NCBI RefSeq assembly: GCF_018390645.1
Contig: NZ_JAHBGC010000046.1
Span: forward strand, 1 to 64,000
From: Ancylobacter dichloromethanicus
Lineage (GTDB): Bacteria; Pseudomonadota; Alphaproteobacteria; Rhizobiales; Xanthobacteraceae
Reading direction: 5' to 3'
Length of the DNA: 64,000 bases
This document shows, piece after piece, positions 1 to 8,958 of this stretch (the first letter of the stretch is position 1; the number at the start of each line of letters is the position of its first letter). The notes beneath the pieces were generated by a model that was not told where the DNA came from, ran no database searches, and worked only from the letters and a program-made list of their open reading frames with translations. The translations under genes were made by a program, and so were the position numbers.

Positions 1-188
1 AGGAAATATAATGGTCAGGACAGCGAAATCAGCGCCTTACTTGGGAAATGTGGGTTGAAGCCGCTTATGGTTTACACATCCCGATGAGCGCCCGCGCCCA
101 CCGGCGGCCGGGCCGTGCGACTACCGGGCGGATGGCGCAAGGATTGGAAACGATCTAGCGTGCGCGCCATCACTCCGGGAGTACGATC

Positions 189-758
189 ATGATCCTGATG
201 CTGGCGGGGCTTGCCCTGTTCGTCGCCATTCACATCGTTGCCGCTCGGCGCAAGATGGCCGCGGCGGTGTCCGCCCAGTTCGGCGTGACAACCTATCGGA
301 TCGTGCACGGTATCCTCGCCGTCGCCGGCGTGCTGATGATCGCCTATGGCTTCGGCCAGTGGCGGGCCGAGGGCCCCGCGCAGCTCTACAACCCGCCGGT
401 CGCGCTGCGCCATATCGCGCTGCTGCTGATGCTGTTCGCCTCCATCTTCGCCGTGGCGGCGCTGGTGCCGAGCCACATCAAGGCGCGGCTGAAGTTTCCC
501 TTCCTCGTGGCCATCAAGACCTGGGCGCTGGCGCATCTCATCGCCAATGGCGACGCCGCGACGGTGACGCTCGCCGTTGTCATTCTCGCCTGGGCGGTGG
601 TGATGCGGATCATGGCCAAGCGCCGTGGGGCGCCGCTGCCGGTGGCCCCGGCGAACTGGTGGGGCGACCTCGTTGCGGTCGGCCTGGGTGTCGTGCTTTA
701 TGCGGTTCTCTCTTTCTGGTTTCACCCCTACATCGTCGGGGTGCCGGTCATGGGCTGA
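189..758 (+). CDS. NnrU family integral membrane protein
   Basis: This is a 189-residue protein made almost entirely of hydrophobic helices. I count about five likely membrane segments, starting directly at the N-terminus and ending with a helix followed by a short HPYIVG tail. The pattern of an early HIVAARR loop, a YR-G pair and a W-ALAHLIANGD motif near residue 120 matches the NnrU family. That family was named from nitrite/nitric-oxide reductase gene clusters, but it is widespread in Rhizobiales without denitrification genes and its biochemical role is not settled. No denitrification gene is nearby. It lies 36 bases upstream of panB on the same strand, so co-transcription is likely. The family assignment is fairly sure; the function is unknown. 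Confidence 0.85.
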   Translation: MILMLAGLALFVAIHIVAARRKMAAAVSAQFGVTTYRIVHGILAVAGVLMIAYGFGQWRAEGPAQLYNPPVALRHIALLLMLFASIFAVAALVPSHIKARLKFPFLVAIKTWALAHLIANGDAATVTLAVVILAWAVVMRIMAKRRGAPLPVAPANWWGDLVAVGLGVVLYAVLSFWFHPYIVGVPVMG

Positions 759-794
759 TCAAGCCCTTGCAAGAAAACGAGGAAACCGCCTGAC

Positions 795-1616
795 ATGTCC
801 GTCCAGTCCGTCGCCCGCCGTCTCACCGCACCCGACATCCGTGCGAGGAAGGGCGGGGACCCCATCGTCTCGCTGACCGCGTACCACGCCCACACCGCGC
901 GGCTCATCGACCCCCATGTCGACTTCATGCTGGTCGGCGATTCGCTGGGCATGGTCATGCACGGCATGGAGACCACCGTGCCGGTGACGGTCGACATGAT
1001 GATCCTGCAGGGGCAGGCGGTGATGCGTGGTTCGGCGCGGGCGCTGGTGGTGGTGGACCTGCCTTTCGGCTCCTATGAGGGCTCGCCGCAGCAGGCCTTC
1101 GCCACCGCCTCGCGGGTGCTGAAGGAGACGGGCGCGGGCGCCATCAAGCTGGAGGGCGGGCGCCGCATGGCCGAGACGGTGCGCTTTCTCGCCGACCGCG
1201 GCGTGCCTGTCATGGGCCATGTCGGCCTCACCCCGCAGGCGATCAACACGCTCGGTTCGTTCAAGGCGCTCGGCCGCGACGAGGTGAGTGCGGCACTGAT
1301 CCTCGACGACGCCCGCTCCATCGCCGATGCCGGTGCCTTCTCCATCGTGCTGGAGGCAATCTCCGAGCCGCTGGCCCGGCAGATCACGCAGGAGGTGGCG
1401 CCGCCCACCGTCGGCATTGGCGGCTCGCCCGCCTGCGACGGGCAGATACTCGTGCTTGAGGACATGCTCGGCCTGTCCGACCGGGTGCCGCGCTTCGTCA
1501 AGAAATTCGCCGAGATCGGCCCGGCCATCGGCGCGGCGGTGGAGGCCTATGCGAGCGAGGTGCGCGCCCGCAGCTTTCCCGGCCCGGAGCATGTCTACGC
1601 CCCGAAGAAAGGCTAG
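795..1616 (+). CDS. panB: 3-methyl-2-oxobutanoate hydroxymethyltransferase (ketopantoate hydroxymethyltransferase)
   Basis: PanB transfers a hydroxymethyl group from 5,10-methylene-tetrahydrofolate to 2-oxoisovalerate to make ketopantoate, the first committed step of pantothenate and coenzyme A synthesis. The 273-residue length is close to the family norm of about 264. The TIM-barrel enzyme shows the expected [11 protein letters not shown] opening, the [11 protein letters not shown] metal and substrate motif around residues 47-57, the KLEGG segment and a VLEAI segment carrying the probable catalytic glutamate. The gene follows the NnrU-like gene closely. No panC is next to it, so the pathway is split across the genome. 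The call is secure. Confidence 0.96.
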   Translation: MSVQSVARRLTAPDIRARKGGDPIVSLTAYHAHTARLIDPHVDFMLVGDSLGMVMHGMETTVPVTVDMMILQGQAVMRGSARALVVVDLPFGSYEGSPQQAFATASRVLKETGAGAIKLEGGRRMAETVRFLADRGVPVMGHVGLTPQAINTLGSFKALGRDEVSAALILDDARSIADAGAFSIVLEAISEPLARQITQEVAPPTVGIGGSPACDGQILVLEDMLGLSDRVPRFVKKFAEIGPAIGAAVEAYASEVRARSFPGPEHVYAPKKG

Positions 1617-1768
1617 GAACCCCGTTCGGGAGGGCCGAACCGGCGGTGCAATGCCCGGCCCCTGCGCGATTTGCCTTGTTCAAGCCGCATCGGTAGTTTA
1701 CGCGGCCCTTTCCAGTACCTGCCCCGTCTCGCGGCGGCGGCCTCCGACGAGTGGCTCACGGACGCTTC

Positions 1769-2608
1769 ATGGCTGACATCTTCAACGAAATCGACGAGGA
1801 CCTGCGCCGCGAGCGTTTCGGGCGTCTGTGGACCCGCTACGGCGCCTATCTGATCGGGCTTGCCGTGCTCATCGTGCTCGCCGTCGCCGGCTGGCGCGGT
1901 TATGAATGGTGGAAGCTGCAGCAGGACCGCGCAGCGGGCGCGCAGTTCGAGGCAGCCCAGAAACTGGCCACCGAGGGCAAGACCGCCGAGGCCGAAGCGG
2001 CGTTCGCCGCGCTGGAGAAGGACGGTACTGGCGGCTACCGCATTCTCGCGCGTTTCCGTGCCGCCGACGAGCTTGCCAAGACCGATCGCGCCGCTGCCGT
2101 CGCCGATTACGACGCGCTGGCCAAGGACCCCTCGATCAATCCGCTGATGCAGGATGTCGCCCAGGTGCGGGCGGCGCTGCTGCTCGTCGACAGCGCCTCG
2201 CTGGCCGATATCGAAAGCCGGATGAAGCCGCTCACTGAGCCGGAAGGCTCCTTCCGCAATTCGGCGCGCGAGATCATCGGCCTCGCGCAGTACAAGGCTG
2301 GCGACTACAAGGCGGCGACAGAGACCTTCACGACGATCCTCAGTGACGGCCAGACGCCGCCGGGCCTGCGTCGCCGCGCGGACCTGATGCGCACGCTGGC
2401 AGCCGCGTCCATGCCGCTGCCTGCGGCAGCCGCGGCCCCTGCAACTGCGCCGGCGCCGGCGCCGTCGGCCGCCGAGCCGGCCGCGGTGGCACCCGCCGCC
2501 GCTCCGGCTCCCGAGGCCTCTGCCCCGGCCGCACCGGCGACCGGGTCATCGTCCCCCGGTGCCGCCTCGGTTGCCGAGCCGGCAGCCCCAACTCCCGACG
2601 CGCCGTGA
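1769..2608 (+). CDS. Membrane-anchored tetratricopeptide-repeat protein (YfgM-like)
   Basis: This 279-residue protein has a short charged N-terminus (MADIFNEIDEDLRRERF), one membrane helix at about residues 24-43, and then a helical TPR-like domain to about residue 210. The last 65 residues are a low-complexity alanine/proline tail. This is the layout of YfgM-type proteins, which sit in the inner membrane with the TPR domain in the periplasm and associate with the Sec translocon and periplasmic chaperones. An in-frame GTG lies 18 bases upstream, but I chose the ATG because the MADIF start is typical of alphaproteobacterial homologues. In alphaproteobacteria this gene normally precedes bamB and der. 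Here a short lipoprotein gene sits in the bamB position, with its ribosome binding site overlapping this gene's stop. Confidence 0.85.
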   Translation: MADIFNEIDEDLRRERFGRLWTRYGAYLIGLAVLIVLAVAGWRGYEWWKLQQDRAAGAQFEAAQKLATEGKTAEAEAAFAALEKDGTGGYRILARFRAADELAKTDRAAAVADYDALAKDPSINPLMQDVAQVRAALLLVDSASLADIESRMKPLTEPEGSFRNSAREIIGLAQYKAGDYKAATETFTTILSDGQTPPGLRRRADLMRTLAAASMPLPAAAAAPATAPAPAPSAAEPAAVAPAAAPAPEASAPAAPATGSSSPGAASVAEPAAPTPDAP

Positions 2609-2618
2609 GGAGGTGCTG

Positions 2619-2921
2619 ATGCGCCCTGACACGTCCTCTTTACCGTCCCGCCTGCGCCGCGCCCTGCTGCTCGTGCCGGTGCTCGGCCTGACGCTCGCTG
2701 CTGCCGGCTGCGAGACCCTCGACTCGCTGAATCCGTTCAACGAGCGCGAGAAGCCTTTGCCAGGCCCCCGCACGCCGGTATTTCCCGAAGGCGTGCCGGG
2801 CGTTGACTACAATCAGCCGCCGCCGCAGCCGGCCAATTCCAGCTATAATCCCTACCAGACGGAGCCACCCGCCGAGGGCACGGCGACGGCCGCCGATGCG
2901 GGCGCGGCTTCGCCGCAATAG
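2619..2921 (+). CDS. Small proline-rich lipoprotein of unknown function in the usual bamB position
   Basis: The protein is 100 residues long. A basic N-terminus and hydrophobic stretch end in a lipobox-like LAAAGC, so the mature protein should be a lipid-anchored chain of about 70 residues. That chain is rich in proline and asparagine and has no clear fold. The start is set by the sequence GAGGAGGT, which overlaps the TGA of the upstream TPR gene and sits just before the ATG, implying translational coupling. The segment KPLPGPRTPVFPEGVPGV resembles the short linker that follows the lipidated cysteine in alphaproteobacterial BamB, although no beta-propeller follows. That resemblance is from memory and is weak. 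The protein is hypothetical, but the gene is probably real. Confidence 0.75.
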   Translation: MRPDTSSLPSRLRRALLLVPVLGLTLAAAGCETLDSLNPFNEREKPLPGPRTPVFPEGVPGVDYNQPPPQPANSSYNPYQTEPPAEGTATAADAGAASPQ

Positions 2922-2951
2922 AGTTGCCGGGCGCGGAGGCCCGCTTTTCCC

Positions 2952-4292
2952 ATGACGATGACCGTCGCCATTGTCGGCCGGCCGAATGTCGGCAAGTCGA
3001 CGCTGTTCAACCGTCTGGTCGGCAAGCGCCTGGCGCTGGTCGACGACCGCCCCGGCGTGACCCGCGACCGGCGCGAGGGTGACGCGCGGCTCGGTCATCT
3101 CTCCTTCCGTATCATCGACACGGCGGGCCTTGAGGAGGCGAAGGCGGAATCGCTCGAGGGCCGCATGCGCGCGCAGACCGAAGCCGCCATCGCCGATGCC
3201 GACGTGCTGCTGTTCATGATCGACGCCAAGGCCGGCCTCACGCCGAGCGACCGCGCCTTCGGAGAACTCGCCCGCCGCTCGGGCAAGCACACCATCCTCG
3301 TCGCCAACAAGGCCGAGGCGAAGGGATCGGAGAGCGGCACGCTCGATGCCTATTCGCTGGGGCTCGGCGAGCCGGTGGAACTCTCCGCCGAGCACGGCGA
3401 CGGCATGGGCGATCTTCTCCGCGCGCTCGCCCTGTGCGTGCCGGACGAGGGAGACGAGGAGGACGATCCCGAGGCGGGAAGGCGCATCCGCGTCGCCGTG
3501 CTCGGCCGCCCCAATGCCGGCAAGTCCACCCTGATCAACGCATTGCTCGGCGAGGACCGGCTGCTGACCGGCCCCGAGGCCGGCATCACCCGCGATTCCA
3601 TCGCGGTCGACGTGGAGCGGCACGGCGTCGAGTTGCGCGTCTTCGATACCGCCGGCATGCGCAAGCGCGCCCGCATCGACGACAAGCTGGAGAAGCTCTC
3701 GGTCGCCGATGGCCTGCGCGCCGCGCGCTTCGCCGAAGTCGTCATCGTGCTGATGGATGCGACCCATCCCTTCGAGGAGCAGGATCTGCGCATCGCCGAC
3801 CTCGTCGAGCGCGAAGGACGGGCGGTGGTTCTGGCGATCTCCAAGTCGGATCTCGTGAAGGACCAGCAGGGCTTCGTCACCCGCATGCGCGAGGAGGCCG
3901 ACGACCGGCTCTCGCAGGTCAAGGGGGCGCCGGTGGTGCTGGTGTCGGGCCTCACGGGCGAGGGACTCGACCGTCTCGTGCGCGCGGTCCAGCAGGCGCA
4001 TGACGTGTGGAACCGGCGCGTGGCGACCAATCCGCTCAATCGCTGGCTGATCGAGACCACCGACCAGCATCCGCCGCCGGCCGTCTCGGGCCGCCGCATC
4101 AAGCTGCGCTACATCACCCAGCCCAAGGCCCGCCCGCCGAGCTTCGTGCTGTTCTGCTCGCGCGCCGATGCCCTGCCCGAGAGCTATGTACGCTATCTCG
4201 TGAACAATCTGCGCAGCAGCTTCGACTTGCCGGGCGTGCCGATCCGGCTCACGTTGCGCGAGAAGGACAATCCCTACGCGGAGAAGGAATAG
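2952..4292 (+). CDS. der: Ribosome-assembly GTPase Der (EngA)
   Basis: Der is an essential tandem-domain GTPase that acts late in 50S subunit maturation. The 446-residue protein has two G domains: P-loop GRPNVGKST at residues 9-17 with DTAG and NKAE motifs, and P-loop GRPNAGKST starting at residue 185 with DTAG and SKSD. The C-terminal KH-like domain ends in the conserved [13 protein letters not shown] segment. The first domain's G4 motif is NKAE rather than NKxD, which I believe is common in this class. The start is one of two closely spaced ATGs (MTMT), and either may be used. It follows the TPR and lipoprotein genes in a probable operon. Confidence 0.96.
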   Translation: MTMTVAIVGRPNVGKSTLFNRLVGKRLALVDDRPGVTRDRREGDARLGHLSFRIIDTAGLEEAKAESLEGRMRAQTEAAIADADVLLFMIDAKAGLTPSDRAFGELARRSGKHTILVANKAEAKGSESGTLDAYSLGLGEPVELSAEHGDGMGDLLRALALCVPDEGDEEDDPEAGRRIRVAVLGRPNAGKSTLINALLGEDRLLTGPEAGITRDSIAVDVERHGVELRVFDTAGMRKRARIDDKLEKLSVADGLRAARFAEVVIVLMDATHPFEEQDLRIADLVEREGRAVVLAISKSDLVKDQQGFVTRMREEADDRLSQVKGAPVVLVSGLTGEGLDRLVRAVQQAHDVWNRRVATNPLNRWLIETTDQHPPPAVSGRRIKLRYITQPKARPPSFVLFCSRADALPESYVRYLVNNLRSSFDLPGVPIRLTLREKDNPYAEKE

Positions 4293-4530
4293 GTCTGTCC
4301 GGTGGCGTCCACGCCTCGGATGGTTCCTGCGTTCGGTCGCGTGGCGTCCCGCCGGTGACTCGTTTTCCGGGTGACTTTCTTGCGGCGAAACAGATTTTAT
4401 CTCGCCTCGGCTCACCCTCGCCGCTACAGTAGCGATCTCTTCCGCGCCGCGCCTTCGCCGACGCTTCTCCCTTCATTCGGCATTTGGCGGCGCGCTCCTT
4501 TGGCGCGGGCGCCCTCGATGGACGTCGCCC

Positions 4531-5466
4531 ATGCTGATCGGCATTCTCGCTGGCCTCGTGACCGGGGCGTTGTGGGGGTTGGCCTTCGTGGCGCCGCGCG
4601 TGGTGGCGCCGTTCTCCGCCCTCGATATCTCGGTGGTGCGCTATCTGATTTTCGGGGCGGTGAGCCTGGCGCTGATGGCCATCCCACAATTTCGCCCGAC
4701 CGGCCTGTCGTGGCGCATGCTGGCGATGGGCCTGTTGCTCGGCGCTATTGGCACGTTCGGCTATTTTCTCGCCATTTCCTATGCCGTGCTGCTGGCGGGC
4801 GCGGTGCTGCCGCCGCTGATCACCGGCACGGCGCCGGTGTTGCTGGCGATCGTCGCCAATGTTCGCGAGCGGTCGCTGCCCTGGCGGCGCCTCTGCCTTC
4901 CGCTTCTGCTCATCGCCGCCGGTCTCGGCGTGGTCAACCTGGCCAGCCTGCAGGAGGCGTCTTCCGGCGAGGTGGGGGGCCTGCTCGGAGGCGTCGCCCT
5001 GTCGGTCTTCGCCCTGTTGATGTGGATCGCCTATGGCATGGCCAATGCCGTGGTGATGCGCGCGCCGGACGCGCCGGACGCGCTGCGCTGGACTGGCTTG
5101 CAGGGATTGGGCTGTGGCGCGCTGGCGCTTCTGCTGCTGCCACTGGTCGCCGGCGGCTCGCCGATGCTCGATCCCGACAGCGCGGCGACGCAGCGTTTCC
5201 TGCTCTGGGCGCTGGGGCTCGGCGTCGTCAGGTCCTGGGTCGGCACCTATGGCTGGGTGGTGGCCTCGGAGCGGCTGCCCATGGTGCTCTCCGCCCAGCT
5301 CATCGTGGCGGAAACCGTGTTCGGCCTCGGCTATGGCCTGTGCTTCGAGCAGCGCTGGCCGACCGTTGCCGAAGCAGGGGGCGGGCTGCTGCAATTGGTG
5401 GGAGTCGTCGTCGCGGTGGCGATCTTCTCCCACCGCCGCATCATGCCGGAACCACAAATCCCTTGA
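4531..5466 (+). CDS. EamA/DMT-superfamily transporter
   Basis: This is a 311-residue polytopic membrane protein with about ten hydrophobic helices arranged as two EamA-type halves. It begins with GILAGLVTGALWGLAFV, typical of drug/metabolite transporter family members. Conserved features include the small-residue-rich helix 1, the SYA-LL-GAVLPPLITGT region that starts helix 4, and the W-YGMANA repeat start in the second half. Substrates of this superfamily include amino acids, purines and other metabolites; nothing here identifies the substrate. The 3' end overlaps the convergent SDR gene by 26 bases, so the two transcripts may interfere. The 238 bases before it, after der, hold a small CGCTAC-A-GTAGCG inverted repeat but no recognisable gene. 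Confidence 0.88.
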   Translation: MLIGILAGLVTGALWGLAFVAPRVVAPFSALDISVVRYLIFGAVSLALMAIPQFRPTGLSWRMLAMGLLLGAIGTFGYFLAISYAVLLAGAVLPPLITGTAPVLLAIVANVRERSLPWRRLCLPLLLIAAGLGVVNLASLQEASSGEVGGLLGGVALSVFALLMWIAYGMANAVVMRAPDAPDALRWTGLQGLGCGALALLLLPLVAGGSPMLDPDSAATQRFLLWALGLGVVRSWVGTYGWVVASERLPMVLSAQLIVAETVFGLGYGLCFEQRWPTVAEAGGGLLQLVGVVVAVAIFSHRRIMPEPQIP

Positions 5467-6211
5467 GACCGCGCGTGGGGAAGTCATAGAGCCGGCCGGT
5501 TTCCGCGAAACCGGGCAGGCAGAGCGCGAGAATGGCCTGCGCTACTTCCTCGGGCGTCGGGAGCGTGTTCGGGTCTTCACTCGGGAACGCCTTGGCGCGC
5601 ATGCGGGTGCGGACGGGGCCGGGGTTGATCAGGTTCACCTTGAGGCTGGAGATGTTCTCCACCTCGGCGGCCCAGGTGCGCGCCAGCACCTCCACCGCCG
5701 CCTTGGTGACGGCATAGGGCCCCCAGAAGGCGCGTGCCTTGTGGGCGGCGCCGGAGGAAACCAGGACGGCGCGTCCGGCCGATGAGAGCCGCAAAAGGGG
5801 ATCAAGAGACCGAATGAGCCGCCAATTGGCGGTGAGGTTTACCGCCAGCGTGTCGTTCCATTCCTTGGGGTCGATCTGCGCCAGCGGCGTCATCGGGCCG
5901 AGCACGCCGGCATTGCCGACGAAGATGTCGAGCTTGCCGAAGCGCTCATAGAGCGCGCCGCCGAGCCGGTCGATGCCCTCGACATCCTTGATGTCGAGCG
6001 GCACCAGCGTGGCGGTCGAGCCGGCCCTGACGATCAGGTCGTCGAGTTCCTCCAGCGCGCCGCTGGTGCGGCCCACCGCCACGACATGGGCGCCGGCCGA
6101 GGCGAGGGCGAGGGCGGTCGCTCGGCCGATGCCGCGGGTGGCGCCGGTAACGAGGGCATGGCGGCCGGCAAGCGGACGCGCGGCAGGATCGGCCGCGGGA
6201 AGGTCGGACAT
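5441..6211 (-). CDS. Short-chain dehydrogenase/reductase (SDR) family oxidoreductase
   Basis: This classical SDR of 256 residues has a Rossmann cofactor motif TGATRGIG at residues 22-29, an NAG motif at 100-102 and the catalytic set S152/S153, Y166 and K170 (YAVTK). The TGxxxGIG motif and nearby GRT suggest NAD(P)H use. The substrate cannot be read from the sequence. In many alphaproteobacteria an SDR of this type follows purF, and here it is the last gene of the minus-strand radA-cvpA-purF group, 18 bases after the VOC gene. A conserved HKARAFWGPYAVTKAA segment around the active site looks standard for that group. A fatty-acid or envelope role has been suggested for relatives, but this is not visible here. 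Confidence 0.88.
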   Translation of the reverse strand: MSDLPAADPAARPLAGRHALVTGATRGIGRATALALASAGAHVVAVGRTSGALEELDDLIVRAGSTATLVPLDIKDVEGIDRLGGALYERFGKLDIFVGNAGVLGPMTPLAQIDPKEWNDTLAVNLTANWRLIRSLDPLLRLSSAGRAVLVSSGAAHKARAFWGPYAVTKAAVEVLARTWAAEVENISSLKVNLINPGPVRTRMRAKAFPSEDPNTLPTPEEVAQAILALCLPGFAETGRLYDFPTRGLKGFVVPA

Positions 6212-6229
6212 GGCGATTTCCTCGGAGGT

Positions 6230-6646
6230 TCAGCTCTCGTCGGTCATGACCACGGAGGGCGCGGAGCGTCGCGCCGGACCGTGAAAAACCGCTTCGATGT
6301 TGTTGCCCTCGGGATCGAGCACGAAGGCGGCGTAATAGCCGGGATGATAGCCGCGCAGACCCGGCGCTCCATTGTCGCGCCCGCCGGCGGCGAGGGCGGC
6401 GGCGTGGAAGCGGCGCACCGTTTCCTCGTCGCCCGCCTGGAAGGCGAGATGCGCCCGGCCGGTGGCGGGCTCGCCGGGCGAGACGAAGAGCTCGTCGGCG
6501 AAGAAATAGCCGTCGCCCTCCACCAGCGGCACGCCCAGAATCGCGAGCACCGCCGCATAGAATCGGCGGCAGGCCTCATAGTCGGTGACGACCAGGGAAA
6601 CATGGTCGATCAAGCGGCCCCGATGCCATTCCCGCAGTTCGACCAT
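6230..6646 (-). CDS. VOC (glyoxalase/bleomycin resistance-like) superfamily protein
   Basis: The protein is 138 residues long, the usual size of a single-module pair of beta-alpha-beta-beta-beta units of the VOC superfamily. It opens with LIDHVSLVVTDYEACRRFYAAVL, and a DPEGNNIEAVFHG metal-binding strand sits near the C-terminus, where the glutamate of NxIE and the early His are the typical metal ligands. VOC proteins include lyases, dioxygenases and drug-binding proteins, so no reaction can be named. The ATG lies six bases past the purF stop, and a longer reading frame exists upstream inside purF. I took this start because the fold begins right after it. Translation is probably coupled to purF. 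Confidence 0.85.
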   Translation of the reverse strand: MVELREWHRGRLIDHVSLVVTDYEACRRFYAAVLAILGVPLVEGDGYFFADELFVSPGEPATGRAHLAFQAGDEETVRRFHAAALAAGGRDNGAPGLRGYHPGYYAAFVLDPEGNNIEAVFHGPARRSAPSVVMTDES

Positions 6647-6651
6647 GCCGG

Positions 6652-8151
6652 TCAGCTCGCCTCGGCCAGCAGCGAGAGCTGGCGCGGCGAGACTTCGCCC
6701 TCGCGATCGGTGAGCGCGGTCGGGTATTCGCCGGTGAAGCAATGGTCGGTGTATTGCGGGCGCAGCGGGTCGCGCCCCTCATGGCCCATCGCCTTGTAGA
6801 TGCCGTCGATGGACAGGAAGGCAAGGCTGTCGGCGCCGATATAGCGACGCATGCCTTCGAGGTCGTGGGTGGCGGCGAGCAGCTTGTCGCGATCCGGCGT
6901 GTCGATGCCGTAATAGTCGGGATGGGTGATGGGCGGCGAGGAGATGCGGAAATGCACCTCGCGCGCGCCGGCCTCGCGCATCATGCGGACGATCTTGACC
7001 GAGGTGGTGCCGCGCACGAGGCTGTCGTCGATCAGCACGATGCGCTTGCCCTCGACCACGGCGCGGTTGGCCGAATGCTTCATGCGCACGCCCTGGTCGC
7101 GCACCGACTGGGTCGGCTGGATGAAGGTGCGGCCGACATAGTGGTTGCGGATGATGCCGAGCTCATAGGGCAGGCCGGAAGCCTGGGAATAGCCGATGGC
7201 GGCCGGCACGCCGGAATCGGGCACCGGCACCACGAGGTCGGCGTCGGCCGGGGCCTCGGCGGCGAGCTGCATGCCCATGGTCTTGCGGACCTGGTAGACC
7301 GAGTGGCCGCCAATGACCGAGTCCGGACGGGCGAAATAGATGTACTCGAAGATGCAGGGGCGCGGCGGCACGCTGCCGAAGGGGCGCAGCGTCTCCACCT
7401 TGTCGGAGGAGAACACGATGACCTCGCCGGGCTCGATGTCCCGCACATGGCGCGCACCAATTATGTCGAGCGCGCAGGTCTCCGAGGTCAGGATCGGGTG
7501 GCCGTCGAGTTCGCCGAGCACCAGCGGGCGGATGCCGAGCGGGTCGCGGGCGCCGACCAGCTTCTTGTTGGTGAGGCCTACGAAGGCGTAGGCGCCCTCC
7601 AGCATCCGCAGCGCGTCGATGAATCGCTCGGTGAAGCGCGGGCGCTTGGAGCGGGCGACGAGGTGGAGGATGACCTCGGTGTCCGAGGTCGACTGGCAGA
7701 TGGCGCCGTCGCGGATCAATTGCCGGCGCAGCGTGAGGCCATTGGTCAGGTTGCCATTGTGGGCGATGGCGAAGCCGCCGCCGTCGAGTTCGGCGAAGAG
7801 CGGCTGCACGTTACGCAGGACGGTCTCGCCCGTCGTCGAATAGCGGACATGGCCGACCGCGATATGCCCCGGCAGGCGCTTGATGGCTTCGCCGTCGGAG
7901 AACGCGTCGCTGACCAGGCCAAGACGTCGCTCGGAGTGAAAACGCCTGCCGTCATAGGTGGTTATGCCCGCCGCTTCCTGCCCGCGATGCTGCAGGGCAT
8001 GCAGGCCGAGAGCGGTAATGGCCGCCGCGTCAGGGTGTCCGTAAATGCCGAACACGCCGCACTCCTCGCGCAGAGTGTCCCCGTATTCGTCGAAGAAGTC
8101 GTCCGCTTCCGCCGATTTCGGCGCCGCGTGATCACCCATCAGATCGGCCAT
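6652..8151 (-). CDS. purF: Amidophosphoribosyltransferase
   Basis: PurF makes 5-phosphoribosylamine from PRPP and glutamine, the first step of purine synthesis. The 499-residue protein has a 30-residue propeptide-like extension before CGVFGIYGH, so Cys31 should become the N-terminal nucleophile of the glutaminase domain after processing, as in the B. subtilis-type enzyme. The phosphoribosyltransferase domain shows the PRPP motif VLIDDSLVRGTTS. No iron-sulfur cysteine set is obvious from reading alone. The ATG is preceded by GGAG and AAGG. A perfect 7-bp hairpin (8168-8188) lies in the leader, about 17 bases upstream. The gene follows cvpA at 99 bases, the conserved alphaproteobacterial order. 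Confidence 0.96.
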   Translation of the reverse strand: MADLMGDHAAPKSAEADDFFDEYGDTLREECGVFGIYGHPDAAAITALGLHALQHRGQEAAGITTYDGRRFHSERRLGLVSDAFSDGEAIKRLPGHIAVGHVRYSTTGETVLRNVQPLFAELDGGGFAIAHNGNLTNGLTLRRQLIRDGAICQSTSDTEVILHLVARSKRPRFTERFIDALRMLEGAYAFVGLTNKKLVGARDPLGIRPLVLGELDGHPILTSETCALDIIGARHVRDIEPGEVIVFSSDKVETLRPFGSVPPRPCIFEYIYFARPDSVIGGHSVYQVRKTMGMQLAAEAPADADLVVPVPDSGVPAAIGYSQASGLPYELGIIRNHYVGRTFIQPTQSVRDQGVRMKHSANRAVVEGKRIVLIDDSLVRGTTSVKIVRMMREAGAREVHFRISSPPITHPDYYGIDTPDRDKLLAATHDLEGMRRYIGADSLAFLSIDGIYKAMGHEGRDPLRPQYTDHCFTGEYPTALTDREGEVSPRQLSLLAEAS

Positions 8152-8250
8152 AGGACCTTCGCTCCTCGGCGCAGTTCAAGGCTGCGCCCGCTCCACTGTG
8201 CTCGAATGCAACTCTGCCCGGGACGCCTTTGTCCCATGGGCGCGGTCGAA

Positions 8251-8850
8251 TTAAGGCGCCGACGGCGCTGCCGGAGCCGGAGTAGCCGGCACCGCGCCCG
8301 GCGTGAGGGGCTCGGGTGGCGGCTCCGTCGGCTCGGCATCCTTCGAGCTGCGCATTTCGCGGATCAGGCTCTCAGGGTCTTCCGGCAGTACGGAGATGAG
8401 CCAGTCACCCGCGCTTTGCAAGACCAGCTTGGTGCGGGCATCGCGAATCCATTCCGGCTGCCCCTGCTCGTTCTGGACCAGCCAGTTGAAGAACAGGAAG
8501 GCCACAACCATGATCAGGAACCCGCGGGCGAGGCCGAACAGGAAGCCGAGGGTGCGGTCGAGCGCGCCAATGCGGCTGTCGAGCACGAGGTCGGAGATGC
8601 GCACCGTGATGATCGAGACGATCAGCAGGGTGACGATGAACACCGTGCCGACCGTGGCCGCCATCGCGAAGGTGTCATTGGCGATGTACTGCTTCGCGAA
8701 GGGCAGGGCGTGCGGATACGCATAAAGCGTGACCAGCGCCGCCGTCAGCCAGGAGGCGATGGCGAACACCTCGCGGACGAAGCCGCGCACCATGGCAAGG
8801 AGGCCGGAGACGACCATCACGGCGAGCAGGATGATGTCGAGCAGCGTCAA
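8251..8850 (-). CDS. cvpA: CvpA family membrane protein
   Basis: This is a 199-residue inner-membrane protein with about four hydrophobic helices in the first 115 residues: a TLLDIILLAVMVVSGLLAMVRGFVREV-type opening, then GALDRTLGFLFGLARG in the third segment. A soluble, proline-rich C-terminal tail follows. The GxVREVFxI and GxxDRxLGxxFGxxRG patterns define the CvpA family, first known from colicin V production and purF co-expression in E. coli. Its wider role is probably in envelope homeostasis. It lies between radA and purF, as in many alphaproteobacteria. The tail from about residue 165 is low-complexity proline/alanine and probably disordered. Confidence 0.92.
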   Translation of the reverse strand: MTLLDIILLAVMVVSGLLAMVRGFVREVFAIASWLTAALVTLYAYPHALPFAKQYIANDTFAMAATVGTVFIVTLLIVSIITVRISDLVLDSRIGALDRTLGFLFGLARGFLIMVVAFLFFNWLVQNEQGQPEWIRDARTKLVLQSAGDWLISVLPEDPESLIREMRSSKDAEPTEPPPEPLTPGAVPATPAPAAPSAP

Positions 8851-8958
8851 GACGATCTCACCGTGGTCGAGCCCGCCTTCGTGGGAAAGCGCGGCGAATC
8901 TATCGTTTCCAGCCTCCGCAGGGGGCCGGGCGAGGTATAGCGCGGCGCCGCGCGCGCG

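Noticed and set aside
1-188. Gene at the left edge
   Set aside because: No frame with a start, binding site or recognisable protein. The minus-strand frame here is antisense to the NnrU-like gene.
2640-4415. Long open frame (591 codons) opposite der
   Set aside because: It is the complement of a secure GTPase gene. The composition is rich in His, Arg and Gln as is typical for antisense reading of GC-rich codons, and no known domain is seen. The same applies to antisense frames opposite dnaB, lptD, ppk, aspS and maeB.
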